DNA of 64,000 nucleotides from Dermacentor variabilis (GCF_050947875.1 NC_134569.1:13967131-14031130); one strand, 5' to 3'; counted from the first letter of the stretch, positions 10,721 through 22,835 are shown. Notes: generated by a model from the letters alone, not told the origin. Program-made: numbers and translations.

Positions 10721-12160
10721 GACGGGTCCTGGGCATGTTTGTCGAATTTAACGGCGGGAACGGAACGGCTCTCCGCAAGATCATCGCTAAGAAGGACAAC
10801 GCTTTCCGCCTCCTTCGCAGAATCGCAAACCGGCACCGAGGCATGAAGAAAAACAATCTCCTCAGGCTGATCAATGCCTTCGTACTATGCCACTTCACGT
10901 ACAACCATTTCTATGCACAACTGGCTCAGAGCGGAGCGAGAGAAGCCCAACGCTCTCATCCGCAAAGTAGTCAAAAGGGCTCTCGGGCTACCCATCAGGA
11001 CCTATACCGAGGATCTCCCTAAGCTGGGGGGAACATAACACCGCCGAGGAGATTGCCGAAGCCCAAAAACACGCGCAACTCACTCGCCTGGCCACCACAG
11101 CGGCAGGTAAACGCATCCTCGAAGAGCTGAGTCACCACACTGCGGGATTCCCGATGGTCGGTACCCCGATTCCTAGGTGCATTCGAGACAAGTTCGAAGT
11201 GGTCCCTGTGCCCCGAAACATCCATCCCGTCCACAAGGGCAGACGCAAGGCCAGAGCAGCAGCCATCCTCAAACAGATCAAACAACAAGACATTAGAGCA
11301 AGCTTCGTCAACGCCGCGGAGTACAGCGACTGGAAGATCTTTGCCGTCGTTTTGGTCGACTCGAGCGGCAAGCTTTCCAATAGCGCCTCGAGTCTCACTT
11401 CAGACCCCGGAGTCGCCGAGCAAGCCGCTATCGCTTTCACCCTGCTAGACGGTCGTGGGTCCGAGATCTATAGTGATTCCAAAACGGCAGTTAGGGCTTT
11501 TTAGAAGGGTTGCATCGCCAAGCAAGCTGGTCGTCTTCTTAGCGGCTCGAGTCCATATGCTCTCACGATTCATTCAATCCACTGGTTTCCCACTCACGTG
11601 GGGTCGGTCGATGGTGCTCCCCCGAACATCAATAAGTCTGTTCACGAGGCTGCGCGTGACCTCACCGACCGCGCTTCCTCTGCAAGAAGCACCGATTCCC
11701 CTCCTCCCTACGGCCACGGGGATGCTCCCGCTACTCATAACGAGAGTATTACATTCTGCTACATGTCTAGAAGGGTCTTTCCACCCCCTCACCCCAGGTT
11801 GAAAAGGGCGCGAGCCATTTCGCTTAGGCTTCTGCAAACCAGCACGTATCCAAGTCTGTCCGTTCTCCATGAGGCTTACCCGGACGTGTATCGGGACGAC
11901 GCCTGCCCTCCTGCGGGAAGACCTCCACTCTAGCGCACATGCTCTGGGAGTACGGGTCGACAAACCCCAAGTTCATCAAGGAGGAGTGGGACTCGCTTCT
12001 GCGTAGCCCCGCTCTAGAAAGCGAATCCTGGCTGTCCGGCGTGCCCGCGACCGGGCCGGTGGGCTAGACCTACCGGTCCCAACGTGGGACTAGCCGGGTG
12101 CGCGACGAGTTCGCGTCCTCGCCGGACATGCAATAAAGTTTCTTCACTCACTCACTCAAG
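10720..12160 (+). mobile_element. 5'-truncated I-group LINE with RNase H domain
   Basis: The plus strand starts inside the RT thumb ('RVLGMFVEFNG', then 'KKNNLLRLINAFVLCHFTYN'). It continues through a region of frame changes with 'RALGLP' and 'EEIAEAQ' blocks. From about 11154 it carries a ribonuclease H domain with 'VNAAEYSD', a conserved Glu in 'AEQAA' and 'IYSDSKTA'. The 'WFPTHVG' block lies in another frame at about 11580. The distal 'HMLWEYGS' zinc-knuckle tail is at about 11938. AATAAA is at 12132 and the end is a TTCACTCACTCACTC tail. Several frame changes make it a pseudogene. The RNase H domain and tail place it in the I group of LINEs. Confidence 0.8.
11154..11504 (+). pseudogene. 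LINE RNase H domain fragment
   Basis: A 116-codon open frame covering the first half of the LINE RNase H fold. The first catalytic Asp of the usual YTDAA block appears changed to Asn ('VNAAEY'). The second acidic site is in 'PGVAEQAAIA' and the third in 'YSDSKTA'. The frame stops at 11502 just after the third motif, where intact relatives continue to a His-containing segment. Loss of the first Asp plus the stop argues against activity. Confidence 0.7.
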
Positions 12161-12189
12161 ACAACTTAGGCCACTGCATCAGCGTAAAC

Positions 12190-12295
<106 letters not shown>

Positions 12296-12711
12296 TGACA
12301 CGTGTACTTATCTTTATCGGGCAGCCACGTTTCGCCGCCTAACAGATGTAATCGCAAAGCGTGGGACGCGCCTGCATGTATCCGAAGTTTCTGGAACGTT
12401 ATCGATGTTTCTATCCGCTGTCTGTTGTCGCCGAACCTTATGTTATCTGATTTCATCCCCTGACGCGAATGGTGTAGAACTTTGTGGAAGGCACGCGGGT
12501 CCGAACGATTAGTGTGGAACATTCGACGACTGCTCTATAAAAGCCGACGCGCTTGACCCGCTGATGAGATTTCCGACGATCGCCGACAGTGTTCGCTGCT
12601 ATCGTTGTGCTATAAGTGTAGCCTGTTTTTGTGGGCACAGGTTCGCCCAATAAAAGCTAGTTTTGTATTCCACCGTATTGCTGCTTTCTTCACCGTCACT
12701 ACCACGTGACA
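12296..12711 (+). repeat. 5' LTR of the Gypsy element
   Basis: 416 bp, TG...CA. It contains a TATA box (TATAAAA at 12536-12542) and a polyadenylation signal (AATAAA at 12649-12654), in the order expected for U3, R and U5. It is longer than the 3' LTR because of 11 extra bases near 12323 and 3 near 12681. Confidence 0.93.
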
Positions 12712-12712
12712 T

Positions 12713-12730
12713 CTGGTGGAGGTGCTTGTG
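12713..12730 (+). promoter_or_regulatory. Putative primer-binding site
   Basis: TGGTGGAGGTGC begins just after the 5' LTR. TGG at this point is the complement of the CCA end of a tRNA primer, so the tRNA would end ...CCACCA. The tRNA species was not identified. Confidence 0.5.
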
Positions 12731-12863
12731 CGTTCATGTACCGAACGCCCTGCAAAGCCGCGATCCAAGCCCGAAGCCCGAGGACAAAACCAATATCGCC
12801 CAAGACCAGCGTGCTAGCCGCAGACTGCAAGGACTGCCCCCAGAACACGGACTTCTACCTGAG

Positions 12864-14084
12864 ATGACAAAGAAGATCGTGGTCAAGACAACCCCAATGG
12901 CTGCCCCAGCGTCCCCCGCTATCCTACAACAACCTCGGGACCCACCAACCTTCCATGGAGCAGCGACTGAAGACCCGGAATCATGGCTGGAGACCTACGA
13001 AGGAATCGCGACATTCAACAACTGGGACTCCGACGACAAGCTGCGGCATGTCTACTTCGCCTTAGAAGACGCCGCCAGAACGTCGTTTGAGAACAGGGAG
13101 TCGACCTTGACAACGTGGGACCTGTTCCGTAGCGGCTTCCTGCGCACCTTTACAAGCGTCGTGCGCAAGGAAAGCGCCGAAGCTATGCTGGACGCGCGAG
13201 TGCAGCTACCAAACGAGAACGTTGCCAGCTTTACGGAAGAAATGAGCCGTTTGTTCCGCCACGCCAACCCGGATATGGCCGAGGAGAAGAAAGTCCGCCT
13301 ACTGATGCGTGGTGTAAAGGAGGAACTTTTCGCCGGAATGGTAAGAAGCCTACCGAAGACCGTCAAAGAGTTTCTTCATGAGGCGACAAACATTGAGAAG
13401 ACACTCGAGATCCGAAACCGGCAATTCGATCGCCGCACGAACTCTACAAACTATGCCGGGGTTCAATCACTGGCTACGGACGATCTACGCGAGACTATCA
13501 GAGCGGTCGTACGGGAGGAGCTGCAGAAGTTCTACCCAAGGACGCAGTCCCAAGTGGATCCAATCGCTGAAATCGTCAAAGAAGAGGTTCAGCGATCGCT
13601 TGAAGTCCCTGAGGTGAAACCACGATCACCGCAAACTCAGCCGGAAGCGATGACCCACGCCGCCGTCGCCCGACGTCAAGGTCCACCTCCGCAACAACGT
13701 CAGGGCCCTGTAACGCCGCAATTCCGTCGTCCACCGCCGCCGCCGCCAGCACGCCCACCCGTCGCCCAGCGCATCTACGCGAGGAAGACGGACATTTGGC
13801 GAGCCCCCGACCACCGCCCGCTCTGCTACCACTGCGGCGAAGCCGGTCATGTGTACCGCCGATGCCCATACCACGACCTGGGATGGCGAGGGTTAACGGT
13901 CGATGCACCGTGCCCTCGGGAAGGTGAACGCCCTCGTGACATCGCCGACTACCTCGCCGCTACTCAGTGGAGCCCTCGACGACCGTCCCGTTCGCCGTCA
14001 CCAGGCCGCTACCTGTCGCCGCAGCGCCGACCATACACTGGCCCAGCCCGGGGCCGGTCAGCGAGCCCATATCCGGAAAACTAA
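12864..14084 (+). CDS. gag: Gag polyprotein of the Gypsy element
   Basis: Gag packages element RNA into cytoplasmic particles. The open frame runs from 12663, inside the LTR, to 14084. The first plausible start after the primer-binding site is Met at 12864 (406 codons), although a non-annotated upstream start is possible. Residues about 30-220 from that start form a retrotransposon gag domain ('[20 protein letters not shown]', then '[16 protein letters not shown]'). Near the C-terminus is one CCHC knuckle, '[14 protein letters not shown]', the nucleic-acid-binding motif. The tail is rich in Arg, Pro and Ser. The frame appears intact. It overlaps pol, which lies in the -1 frame, so pol is probably made by -1 frameshifting in 13967-14084. 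Confidence 0.88.
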   Translation: MTKKIVVKTTPMAAPASPAILQQPRDPPTFHGAATEDPESWLETYEGIATFNNWDSDDKLRHVYFALEDAARTSFENRESTLTTWDLFRSGFLRTFTSVVRKESAEAMLDARVQLPNENVASFTEEMSRLFRHANPDMAEEKKVRLLMRGVKEELFAGMVRSLPKTVKEFLHEATNIEKTLEIRNRQFDRRTNSTNYAGVQSLATDDLRETIRAVVREELQKFYPRTQSQVDPIAEIVKEEVQRSLEVPEVKPRSPQTQPEAMTHAAVARRQGPPPQQRQGPVTPQFRRPPPPPPARPPVAQRIYARKTDIWRAPDHRPLCYHCGEAGHVYRRCPYHDLGWRGLTVDAPCPREGERPRDIADYLAATQWSPRRPSRSPSPGRYLSPQRRPYTGPARGRSASPYPEN

Positions 14085-15427
14085 AAACAGCAACCGATGG
14101 AGGTGCGGTTGCTGTTCGTCGAACTGACGAAGATCCTCCGCCGCCGACGAAAACGACGAAGAGACCGTCTCGACGACATAATAACGACACGCCGCCGTCC
14201 CGAAGAAGTCAGGAAGCCAAGACTACACCGACGAAAGACGACTTGACGACGCGACGTTCCAGCTTCAGTTCAACAGGACGCAGCCGTGATTCGACGCCAA
14301 GACCTAATTGCAATGCCAGACAAAGAACCACCGACCTCGACGTGCTTCTCGACGGCCACGCAGTTACCGCTTTAGTGGACACAGGAGCCGATTACTCCGT
14401 CATGAGTGGACCCATCGCCGCGCAGTTGAAGAAAGTTAAAACTGCATGGGAAGGCCCTCAAATTCGGACCGCTGGAGGACACCTCATCACGCCGACTGGA
14501 ATCCGCACGGCAAGAATAACCATTCATGACCGGACTTACCCTGCCACCTTCGTTATTCTCCAACAGTGTTCACGAGACGTCATTCTCGGTATGGACTTCC
14601 TGAACCAACACGGCGCAATCATCGACTTGAAGTCGAAGTCAATAACGCTGTCGGAAAATAAAGCGATGCCGCTGGAAAGCCCTCGCAGTCACCACGCCTT
14701 GAGTGTGCTCGAAGATCAAGTGAGCATCCCGCCTCGCTCCAGCATTGTTATTTCGGTCGGCACCGAAAGACCCGCTGACGTAGAAGGCGTCATCGAAGGC
14801 GACCAACGTCTACTGCTAGACCGTGAAATTTGCGTCGCAAGAGGGATCGCTCGACTGCATGAAGGGAAAACTGAAGTGTTGCTGACAAACTTCAGCTGGG
14901 AGTTCAAGCACATCAACAAGGGCACGACGATCGCGTACATCGAGGAAATTCTGGAAACCAGTAACGCGTTTGTCCTCTCGGACTCCGCCGCATCTACCCC
15001 GACGACCATGGTTCCCGAACCAGACTACGAGATTAATCCAAGTCTCCCCGTGATTAAGCAACAGCAGCTGAGAAGTGTGCTCCGACGATACAAAGACTGC
15101 TTTTCGACGTCATCGAGGATTCGACAAACACCAGTCGCCAAGCATCGCATAATCACCGAGGAGTGCGCTCGACCACTCCGCCAGAGCCCTTACCGAGTTT
15201 CGCCGCGAGAACGTGAAGCTATAAGAGAACAAGTCGACGAAATGCTGCGCGACGACATCATCCAGCCGTCGAAAAGCCCGTGGGCATCCCCTGTTGTCCT
15301 GGTGAAGAAAAAGGACGGAACCCTACGTTTCTGCGTCGATTTTCGTCGTCTGAACAAGATCACGAAAAAGGACGTATACCCCCCCCCCACGGATAGACGA
15401 CGCATTGGATCGGCTCTGCAACGCTAA
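13967..15427 (+). pseudogene. pol: Gypsy pol, first part: protease and N-terminal RT
   Basis: A 486-codon frame, -1 relative to gag. After a basic low-complexity leader it has an aspartic protease with '[12 protein letters not shown]' (about 14373-14408) and the distal '[12 protein letters not shown]' (about 14580). RT begins near 15160 with 'SPYRVSPRE' and '[13 protein letters not shown]' followed by '[12 protein letters not shown]'. At a run of 10 C (15379-15388) the frame is lost and the protein ends 13 codons later. Homologous RT continues in another frame from 15405. The break is therefore a homopolymer indel, and could in principle be a sequencing or assembly error. Confidence 0.88.
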
Positions 15428-17753
15428 ATACTTCTCGTCGATGGACCTGAAGTCTGGCTATTGGCAAATAGAAGTCGACGAAAGAGATCGCGAAAAGACC
15501 GCCTTCATCCCCCCGGACGGCCTCTACGAGTTCAAGGTTATGCCATTTGGACTGTGCTCGGCGCCTGCAACGTTCCAACGCGTGATGGACACGGCTTTAG
15601 CAGGATTGAAGTAGCAGACCTGTCTCGTTTACTTGGATGACGTCGTTGTCTTCGCCGGAAATTTCGACGATCACCTTAGGCGGCTTGCAACAGTACTAGA
15701 GGCCATCAAGTCATCAGGGCTTACTCTGAAGCCAGAAAAGTGCCGCTTCGCTTACGATGAGCTTCTGTTCCTAGGCCACGTCATCAGCAAGTCTGGAGTC
15801 AGCCCCGACCAGCAGAAGATAGCTGCCATTGCAAAGTTCCCGCAGCCCATCGACAAGAAGGCAGTGCGTAGATTTCTTGGCATGTGTGCCTACTACAGGC
15901 GATTTGTCAAGGACTTTTCACGCATCGCTGAGCCGCTGACAAAGCTAACTAAACGTGACATCGAGTTCAAGTGGGAAACTCCGCAGGCCGACGCATTTCA
16001 AGAACTCAAACGACGCATGCAGTCGCCGCCCGTACTTGCGCACTTCGACGAGCACGCCGATACCGAAATACACACTGACGCCAGTAGCCTAGGTCTCGGT
16101 GCCGTCCTAGTCCAGAGAAAAGATGGACATGAACACGTGATAGCTTACGCTAGCCGGTCGTTGTCAAAAGCGGAAGGCAATTATTCTACAACCGAAAAGG
16201 AATGCCTCGCCATCGTTTGGGCTACAGCGAAATTTTGGCCTTACCTCTATGGCAGACCATTCAAAGTGGTCAGCGACCATCACGCGTTGTGTTGGCTAGC
16301 TAACTTGAAGGACCCTTCAGGACGGCTGGCACGGTGGAGCCTCAGACTACAAGAATACGACATCACTGTAACATAGAAGTCCGGACGAAAACACTCAGAT
16401 GCCGAGTGCCTATCACGCGCCCCCATTGAACCGCCGCCGCAAGATGACGAGGATGACGACGCCTTCCTTGGCATTTTAAGCGCGGAAGACTTCGCTGAAC
16501 AGCAGCGAGCAGACCCTGAGTTGAAAAACCTCGTCGAGTATTTGGAAGGGCACACCGACGTTGTTCATAGGGCATTTAAGCGAGGATTGTCTTCGTTCTC
16601 GCTTCAAAACAACCTACTCGCAAAAAAAAAAAACTTCTCACCAGTGCGCGCCAACTACCTTCTTGTTGTTTCGTCGGCGCTGCGTCCAGAAGTACTGCAC
16701 GCCCTACATGACGATCCGACCGCTGGGCACCTCGGTTTCTCCCGGACGCTATCGAGGATACAAGAAAGGTATTACTGGCCGCACGTAACCGCCGATGACG
16801 CCCGTTACGGCAAGACATGCCGAGACTGTCAGCGACGCAAGACACCACCGACAAGGCCAGCGGGATTACTACAGCCGATCAAGCCTCCTTACCGACCTTT
16901 TCAGCAGATCGGAATGGACTTGTTAGGACCGTTTCCGACATCAACATCCGCAAATAAGGGGATCGTCGTGGCAAAGGACTATCTCACCCGCTTCGCTGAA
17001 ACTAAAGCTCTACCGAAAGGCAGCGCAGCCGAAGTGGCGAAATTTTTCGTCGAGAACATCCTGCTGCGACATGGTGCTCCAGAAGTCCTCATCACCGACA
17101 GAGGAACGGCTTTTACAGCAGAGCTCACGCAAGCCAATCTGCAATACAGCCAGACAAGTCACAGGAGGACAACTGCCTACCATCCGCAGACGAATGGTCT
17201 CACGGAACGCCTGAACAAGACCCTCGCCGACATGCTAGCAATGTACGTCGACGTCGAGCACAAGACGTGGGATGCGGTCCTGCCGTACGTAACATTCGCT
17301 TACAACACGGCGGTGCAAGAAACAACACAGATCATGCCATTTAAGCTGGTTTACGGCAGGAACCCGACGACGACGCTCGACGCCATGCTGCCGCACGTCA
17401 CTGACGAGGAAAATCTTGACGTCGCTACCTATCTCCAGCGCTCCGAAGAAGCCCGACAGCTCGCCCGCCTGCGAATCAAGGACCAGCAGAGGACCGACAG
17501 CCGACACTACAGCCTCCGACGACACTTCGTCGAGTACCAGCCCAGTGACCGTGTTTGGGTTTGGACCACTATACGCCGACGAGGACTGAGCGAGAAGCTT
17601 TTGCGTCGCTGTTTCGGACCGTACAAGATCATCCCACGTATTGACGCACTGGACTATGAGGTCGTGCCAGACGGCATTTCGCTATCACAGCGGCGCCGCT
17701 CACGACCTGAAATAGTCCACGTTGTGCGACTCAAGCCGTACTACCAGCGTTAG
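15405..17753 (+). pseudogene. pol: Gypsy pol, second part: RT, RNase H, integrase
   Basis: One frame carries the rest of pol but is cut by two TAG codons, at 15612-15614 inside RT and at 16374-16376 after RNase H. RT motifs: 'SSMDLKSGYWQI', 'MPFGLCSAPATFQR' and the catalytic 'VYLDDVVVF' just after the first stop. RNase H: '[14 protein letters not shown]' (about 16070). Integrase (about 16680 onward): H...H and 'CRDCQRR' of the zinc-binding domain; catalytic core with 'GMDLLGPF', 'ITDRGTAF' and 'TNGLTERLNKTL'; and a C-terminal module with 'FGPYKI' (GPY/F type). Each domain is otherwise well conserved, so the copy decayed recently. Confidence 0.9.
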
Positions 17754-17874
17754 TGAACTTTGGGGCTTCGCGTAACTGACCTTTGGACTTTGTTTCTTTT
17801 CGTTGTTTTGTTATGTTTAATAAGTGTCCTTTTGTGTTTCGCTCTCTATATTTGTAGCATCGGGACGATGCTTC

Positions 17875-17889
17875 TTAAGAGGGGGGTAT
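17875..17889 (+). promoter_or_regulatory. Polypurine tract
   Basis: AAGAGGGGGG followed by TAT lies directly before the TG of the 3' LTR. This is the normal place and composition of the plus-strand primer of LTR elements. Confidence 0.85.
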
Positions 17890-18291
17890 TGACACGTGTA
17901 CTTATCTTTACCGGGCGCCGCCTAACAGATGTAATCGCACAGCGTGGGACGCGCCTGTATGTATCCGAAGTTTCTGGAAAGTTATCGATGCTTTTGTCCG
18001 CTGTCTGTTGTCGCCGAACCTTATGTTATCTGATTTCATCACCTGACGCGAATGGTGTAGAACTTTGTGGAGGGCACGCGGGTCCGAACGATTAGTGTGG
18101 AACATTTGACGACTGCTCTATAAAAGCCGACGCGCTTGACCCGCTGATGAGATTTCCGACGATCGCCGACCGTGTTCGCCGCTATCGTTGTGCTATAAGT
18201 GTAGCCTGTTTTTGTGGGCACAGGTTCGCCCAATAAAAGCTAGTTTTGTATTCCACCGTATTGCTTTCTTCACCGTCACTACCACGTGACA
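17890..18291 (+). repeat. 3' LTR of the Gypsy element
   Basis: 402 bp and collinear with the 5' LTR. It carries the same TATA box, polyadenylation signal and terminal CACGTGACA. Confidence 0.93.
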
Positions 18292-18446
<155 letters not shown>

Positions 18447-18885
18447 TACAAACGGCTGAAGTAGGCAAAGAATGATATTCGTGTTAAAAGTAAATTAAAA
18501 TTCGCCCGCTGTCTATGCCTTGAATGTAGGTGCGTAACCTGAAGTTTCGTAGCTAGCACCGCACCGTAAAGAATCTCAGCTTCTTGGAGGAACTTTATGC
18601 AGGAAGCGACCTGACTGTTGGCCACCTGTAACTCGGTCCTCTGGAGATACGGTAAGAAATATTCATAGCATATGCTGTAAGAATACACGACCGTTGTTGA
18701 CGTCCACACCATAAGACACAGCTGAAAGACGATGTGCTGTGCAGAGTACTCTGCTTCTGATAATTGTTACTGCTGTGTCCCTGAATTGTTGTGCAAAGAT
18801 GAGCTGGAGCTGTCGTCGTCACCGGGCTGCCTTCATCATCAGCTCCACCCTCGATATAAGGCAAATCAAAACTATACTTTGTCCA
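18447..18885. other. Unassigned, with one possible minus-strand exon
   Basis: On the minus strand, a pyrimidine-rich CTTACCGTATCTCCAG at about 18639-18654 is followed by an open stretch (to about 18525) reading 'RTELQVANSQVASCIKFLQE'. It ends 'ATKLQ' before GTTACG, a weak donor. The length and helical pattern vaguely recall a HEAT-repeat exon of an importin-beta family protein. That is a guess; no neighbouring exon was found. Confidence 0.2.
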
Positions 18886-18889
18886 ACAT

Positions 18890-18975
18890 TGCCAATCGGA
18901 TTCGAACTCCCGTACATTCGGCAATGTGCAGTTAGAGGTTGGGCGTGGTGCCATTGCGCTATGGGCTTATGCTCA
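18890..18975 (-). repeat. tRNA-like sequence, probably a SINE head
   Basis: Read on the minus strand from about 18970: TAGCGCAATGG resembles an A box. About 45 bp later GGGAGTTCGAATCC matches the B box and T-arm consensus. A and B boxes at this spacing make an internal RNA polymerase III promoter. A clean acceptor stem is not evident, so a tRNA-derived SINE or tRNA pseudogene is more likely than a working tRNA. Confidence 0.5.
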
Positions 18976-18979
18976 GTGT

Positions 18980-19690
18980 TCGGTAGTTTTTGCTATAGGT
19001 TCCGAGCATCGCAGGCAATCGGACAGTGCATGGCAACTTATGTGCACCTATTTCGGAGGCCACAACAAGCAACACCGCAACGAACATGGACGACGCTTCG
19101 TGCGTCGCAAGAGTGGTTCAGCTGAGAAGATGGCGATGTCTGCTGCCGCGGTAAATGAGTTCAGCGCCACCGGAGGAAGGCATAGCTCAAGTTTGCTGAT
19201 CTCGTTCTTTTCTTTCTTTCATTTAAGCATGAAATACATTTAGCTCCCGTTGACGGCGACCTTCAAGTGACCTTGAACCAAAAGCCAGAGGCGTTATCTG
19301 GGCACTCAAACGAGAACATCCGGCAGCTAGTCAAGACCGCATTATATACGTTAGTTACTTCCCAAACAAGTTACAAAAATATTGCTTCCGAGTTCTTCCG
19401 AATGTTTGCTCACAATATAACTCAAGCTGTAACTTCTAGTACGCTGAAGTTTCATGTCTCATTTTAAATAGCGACGTTCAAAGGCAGATCTTGTCATCTT
19501 GTCATCTTTTGGCGCTGAGACAGAGTCGCCTGTGCTATTTTCAACGCCAGTGGTCTGTGAGGTCCGCGGCGCGTCCGGCATGCCGGTAGCGCCGGTCGCG
19601 CACGACAGCGTCCAAGCCGGTAACGTCTGGCACACTACAGATGGTTGGTTGACCGAGACGAGACTTGCAATGAGGTTTTGTCTGTGACAG
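18980..19690. other. Unassigned sequence
   Basis: No gene or element recognised. Short frames on both strands lack family features. Confidence 0.3.
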
Positions 19691-20097
19691 GAAACTTGTG
19701 CGTTCATATCTCGATATCGTTTGGGCCGCCTGTCTAACCCGTTCTACGAAAGTACCCATTGGTGCCTGTTACCATCCTACTGATTCACACCAAACATTTG
19801 TCACCGACCTTCGCAACAGTGTTGCTACTGCAATGAAGGTATGCCCAGCGGATATAATTTATCTATTAGGGGATTTTAATTTTCCGCACGTCGACTGGGC
19901 AAAGCTAACCTCTACCTGTCGAGTGTCATTAGAATTCGTTAGTTTAACCCTACTCTTCAACTTCACCGAGACTTCACTTCACTTCACTTTATTTCCTTAA
20001 AGACCCTCATGTGAGGGTATTACATAAGGGGTGGGACACATATAGGTTAACAACAGTAAACAGAAAAATGTTGAACGAGTTATACAAACAAAAATGA

Positions 20098-22392
20098 TTA
20101 TTGTGATGCAAGCGCACGCGTAATTTGGTTAAGGAACATAGATGGGCATGTGATGGCAGCAAGTTCTTGGGGAAGGTCGTTCCAGTCGCAAGCAGTCCGG
20201 GGGAAGAATGACGAAGCAAAAGTTTTTGTGTGTGCTCGTGGTCGAGACACCTGCTGCTGATGTCCGGTGCGAAGAGAGAAACGTGGTGGGGGAGGGCAGA
20301 TGTAGGGTTCCTGTGATAGCTCGGAATAAAAGAATTTGTGAAATAAGCTCAAACTAGAAATGTGGCGACGAAGTGCAAGAGTAGGTAGGCTGGACTGCGA
20401 TTTCAGAGATGATATGCTGATATCAAAAGAGTACGAGGAATGAATGAATCTAGTTGCCCTGTTTTGAACTGATTCAAGTGAATTAGCAAGGTATACTTGT
20501 TTCGGGGACCAGATGGGCGATGCGTATTCTAATTTTGATCGAACTAGTGATTTGTATGCGAGTAGCTTAACATGCAGGGGGGCAGAGTGGAGATGACGCT
20601 TTAGGAAGCCAAGCGTTTTGTTAGCAGATGAAATAATATTCGCGATATGGCTATTCCACGTAAGATCATGGCTAAGATGAACACCGAGATATTTATATGA
20701 TTGGACAGAGTCAATAGGAACGTTAGAGATAGTGTAGGGAAACTGGAGAGGATTACTGTGATGGTGGAAAGATATATATTTGCATTTGTTTATATTAAGT
20801 GTCATTAGCCAGTCGTTGCACCAGTTTTCTACCAGATTTAGGTTATTTTGTAGGGATTGTTGGTTAAAGGTGTCAGTAACTGTTTTGTAAATAACGCAAT
20901 CGTCGGCAAACATCCGAATATGACAATCTAATTTCTGAGGTAGGTCGTTAATATAAATTAAAAACAAAAGAGGCCCAAGGACGGATCCTTGGGGTACCCC
21001 TGAGGAAACTGGTAGTAAGTTAGACATTTGTTTATTAATGATGACTGATTGGGAGCGGTGAGTCAAGAATTCCTTTATCCATGCTAGTATGTCACAATGC
21101 AAGTTTAGGCTGGAAAGTTTCAGAAATAGGCGGTTATGGGGTACCTTGTCAAATGCCTTAGCAAAGTCGAGGAAGATTGCGTCGGTTTGGAGATTAGCGT
21201 CAAGGTTGGCATGCAGGTCGTGAACGAAAATGGCTAGTTGAGTCTCACAGGAGTAACCTTTACGAAATCCATGCTGTGATGAGTGAAAGAAATTATTTGA
21301 GTCCAGAAACTGCATTGTTAAAGAGTAAATGACGTGTTCCATGAGCTTGCAGGGTATGCTGGTAAGTGATATGGGGCGGTAGTTAAGTGGTGAATCTTTT
21401 TTACCGGACTTGTGGACTGGGACGACCTTCCCCACTTTCCAGTCGTGGGGTATGATACCTGTAGAAATGGACTGCGAAAATAGCAAGCATAAAAACTTGG
21501 TAGACGAGTGGCGAGTGTTTTTTAAGACCTTTGTGTTGATTGCATCAATGCCGGTAGATGAAGAAAGTTTTAACTTATCTATAAGAAGGGATATGCCGGT
21601 TTCTGAGAATGTAACGGCTGGCATTGCAATTGTGGGGTCACTGGCTGTCATGAGGGGTGGTGGCTTTTGTTCTTTAGTGAATACAGATGCGAAGGCAGAA
21701 TTAAATATGTTAGCGCACTCAACGTCTGAAATAACACGTCCAGAATCGTCAGCCAGGGTAACAACGCGCGAAGATTGGGGGTTTAAAAGCTGCCAGAATT
21801 TAGTCGGGTTATCTGTAAGTATGTTTGGCAAATCGATGTGGTAAAAGGAATGTTTAGCGTTTTTTACTGCGGCCAAATACGCCTCTTCAGCAGCGTAATA
21901 TTTTTCCCATGCGCAGTCTGTTCTGCTCAGTTTAGCACTACGGAAAAGGCGTTTCTTTTTATTTTCTAATCTTCCCAGTGTCTTGGTGAACCATGGCTTG
22001 TGGTGGTTAGCGCGGAAGCTGCATTTGGGAATATATTTATTAGTCAATTCATTCATTTTATGTTTAAACATTGACCAATTTGTGTGGATGTCTTGTTCGT
22101 CAAATGACCCCTGATATGATGGAAAAAAGGCCTCCAATTCTGCGTTGAAGGCCTCATAGTTTCCTTTGTTGTAGAGAGAAATTGTTTTTTGGCAAGTTGC
22201 TTTTGTTATTGGGGTGAACTTAAAGCATGCATGAATGACTTTATGATCGCTGATTTCACGGAGATAAGTAATAGTGTTCAGGCTGTCGGGGTGGCTAGAT
22301 AGTATGAGGTCAAGAATGTTAGCAGTATCTCCGGCGATGCGTGTAGGCTGGGTTACTAGTTGGGCTAGGTTAAAAGTTAAGCAGACATCCAT
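20098..22392 (-). CDS. LINE reverse transcriptase, 764 codons open
   Basis: Second half of ORF2. It opens in the C-terminal endonuclease ('[20 protein letters not shown]', 'ISDHKVIH') and passes a linker ('[16 protein letters not shown]'). RT motifs follow: '[19 protein letters not shown]', '[17 protein letters not shown]', '[20 protein letters not shown]', '[20 protein letters not shown]' and the catalytic 'FADDCVIYK' at about residue 495. The thumb has '[18 protein letters not shown]' and '[15 protein letters not shown]'. No stop interrupts it. The frame starts inside the endonuclease only because of the upstream indel, so Met at 22392 is not a real start. No RNase H domain follows, which fits CR1-like clades. 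Confidence 0.9.
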   Translation of the reverse strand: MDVCLTFNLAQLVTQPTRIAGDTANILDLILSSHPDSLNTITYLREISDHKVIHACFKFTPITKATCQKTISLYNKGNYEAFNAELEAFFPSYQGSFDEQDIHTNWSMFKHKMNELTNKYIPKCSFRANHHKPWFTKTLGRLENKKKRLFRSAKLSRTDCAWEKYYAAEEAYLAAVKNAKHSFYHIDLPNILTDNPTKFWQLLNPQSSRVVTLADDSGRVISDVECANIFNSAFASVFTKEQKPPPLMTASDPTIAMPAVTFSETGISLLIDKLKLSSSTGIDAINTKVLKNTRHSSTKFLCLLFSQSISTGIIPHDWKVGKVVPVHKSGKKDSPLNYRPISLTSIPCKLMEHVIYSLTMQFLDSNNFFHSSQHGFRKGYSCETQLAIFVHDLHANLDANLQTDAIFLDFAKAFDKVPHNRLFLKLSSLNLHCDILAWIKEFLTHRSQSVIINKQMSNLLPVSSGVPQGSVLGPLLFLIYINDLPQKLDCHIRMFADDCVIYKTVTDTFNQQSLQNNLNLVENWCNDWLMTLNINKCKYISFHHHSNPLQFPYTISNVPIDSVQSYKYLGVHLSHDLTWNSHIANIISSANKTLGFLKRHLHSAPLHVKLLAYKSLVRSKLEYASPIWSPKQVYLANSLESVQNRATRFIHSSYSFDISISSLKSQSSLPTLALRRHISSLSLFHKFFYSELSQEPYICPPPPRFSLRTGHQQQVSRPRAHTKTFASSFFPRTACDWNDLPQELAAITCPSMFLNQITRALASQ

Positions 22393-22445
22393 AAATTCAC
22401 GGGATTCATCCTGTCTAAAAATAGGATAATTAGGGGCACACCAAT

Positions 22446-22835
22446 CTATGCCAGGATAGTTAAAATCCCCAAAAAGAAGAATGTGTGCCTTAGGGTGTCT
22501 AGTTTTAAGTTCGTTAAAATGTTGTGAAATTTACGGGGGAATTCGGGGCTATTGTGAGGGGGTCTATAACAAACGCCAATTAATATAGATACTGGTGTGG
22601 CGCGACAAAGGAGCCATAATATTTCGAGGTCTGATGAGATGTTTACGTGGGAACACTGTAGCTTATTGCTTGTAGCAATAAGGACGCCACCCCCTCGAGA
22701 GTTTGTGCGATCAGTGCGGAAAAGATTAAAGTTAGGTAGGTTACAAAGAACTTCAGCGTCACTTATGTTATCAGTCAGCCAGGTCTCTGTTAAGATGAGC
22801 AGGTTGCTGCCCGTTGAAGACACGAGGCTGGACAC
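22446..22835 (-). pseudogene. LINE apurinic-type endonuclease, N-terminal part
   Basis: Carries the catalytic 'LTETWLTD' block (metal-binding Glu), 'NLFRTDRTNSRGGGVLIA' and 'GVCYRPPHNS', the standard opening of LINE APE-type endonucleases. The frame shifts near 22510, in a T-rich run, before the 'GDFN' motif. That motif is readable in the next frame and leads straight into the RT frame. Only this one indel separates the two ORF2 halves. Confidence 0.8.

Larger units (their letters stand above)
12296..18291 (+). mobile_element. Gypsy-type LTR retrotransposon, nearly complete
   Basis: A 5,996-bp element with 5' LTR 12296-12711, gag, protease-RT-RNase H-integrase, a polypurine tract and 3' LTR 17890-18291. 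Domain order (protease, RT, RNase H, integrase) is that of the Gypsy/Metaviridae type. No envelope frame exists between the integrase stop (17751-17753) and the 3' LTR. The LTRs begin TGACACGTG and end CACGTGACA. By eye they differ by about 12 substitutions and two indels (11 and 3 bp), so the insertion is not brand new. Pol carries one frameshift and two stop codons, so this copy is not autonomous. It lies inside a GATA array; the target duplication is probably ATAG but cannot be fixed in repeat DNA. Confidence 0.92.

Noticed and set aside
13052..13908. Antisense frames over gag (13052-13366, 13576-13908)
   Set aside because: Shadows of a GC-rich coding strand; no homology and the sense strand is clearly gag.
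17760..17889. Possible envelope gene after pol
   Set aside because: Only about 130 bp lie between the integrase stop and the 3' LTR; the 111-codon frame from 17760 runs into the LTR and has no membrane-glycoprotein features.
18890..18975. A functional tRNA gene
   Set aside because: A and B boxes are present but no clean acceptor stem or anticodon arm could be folded by eye; a SINE or pseudogene is likelier.
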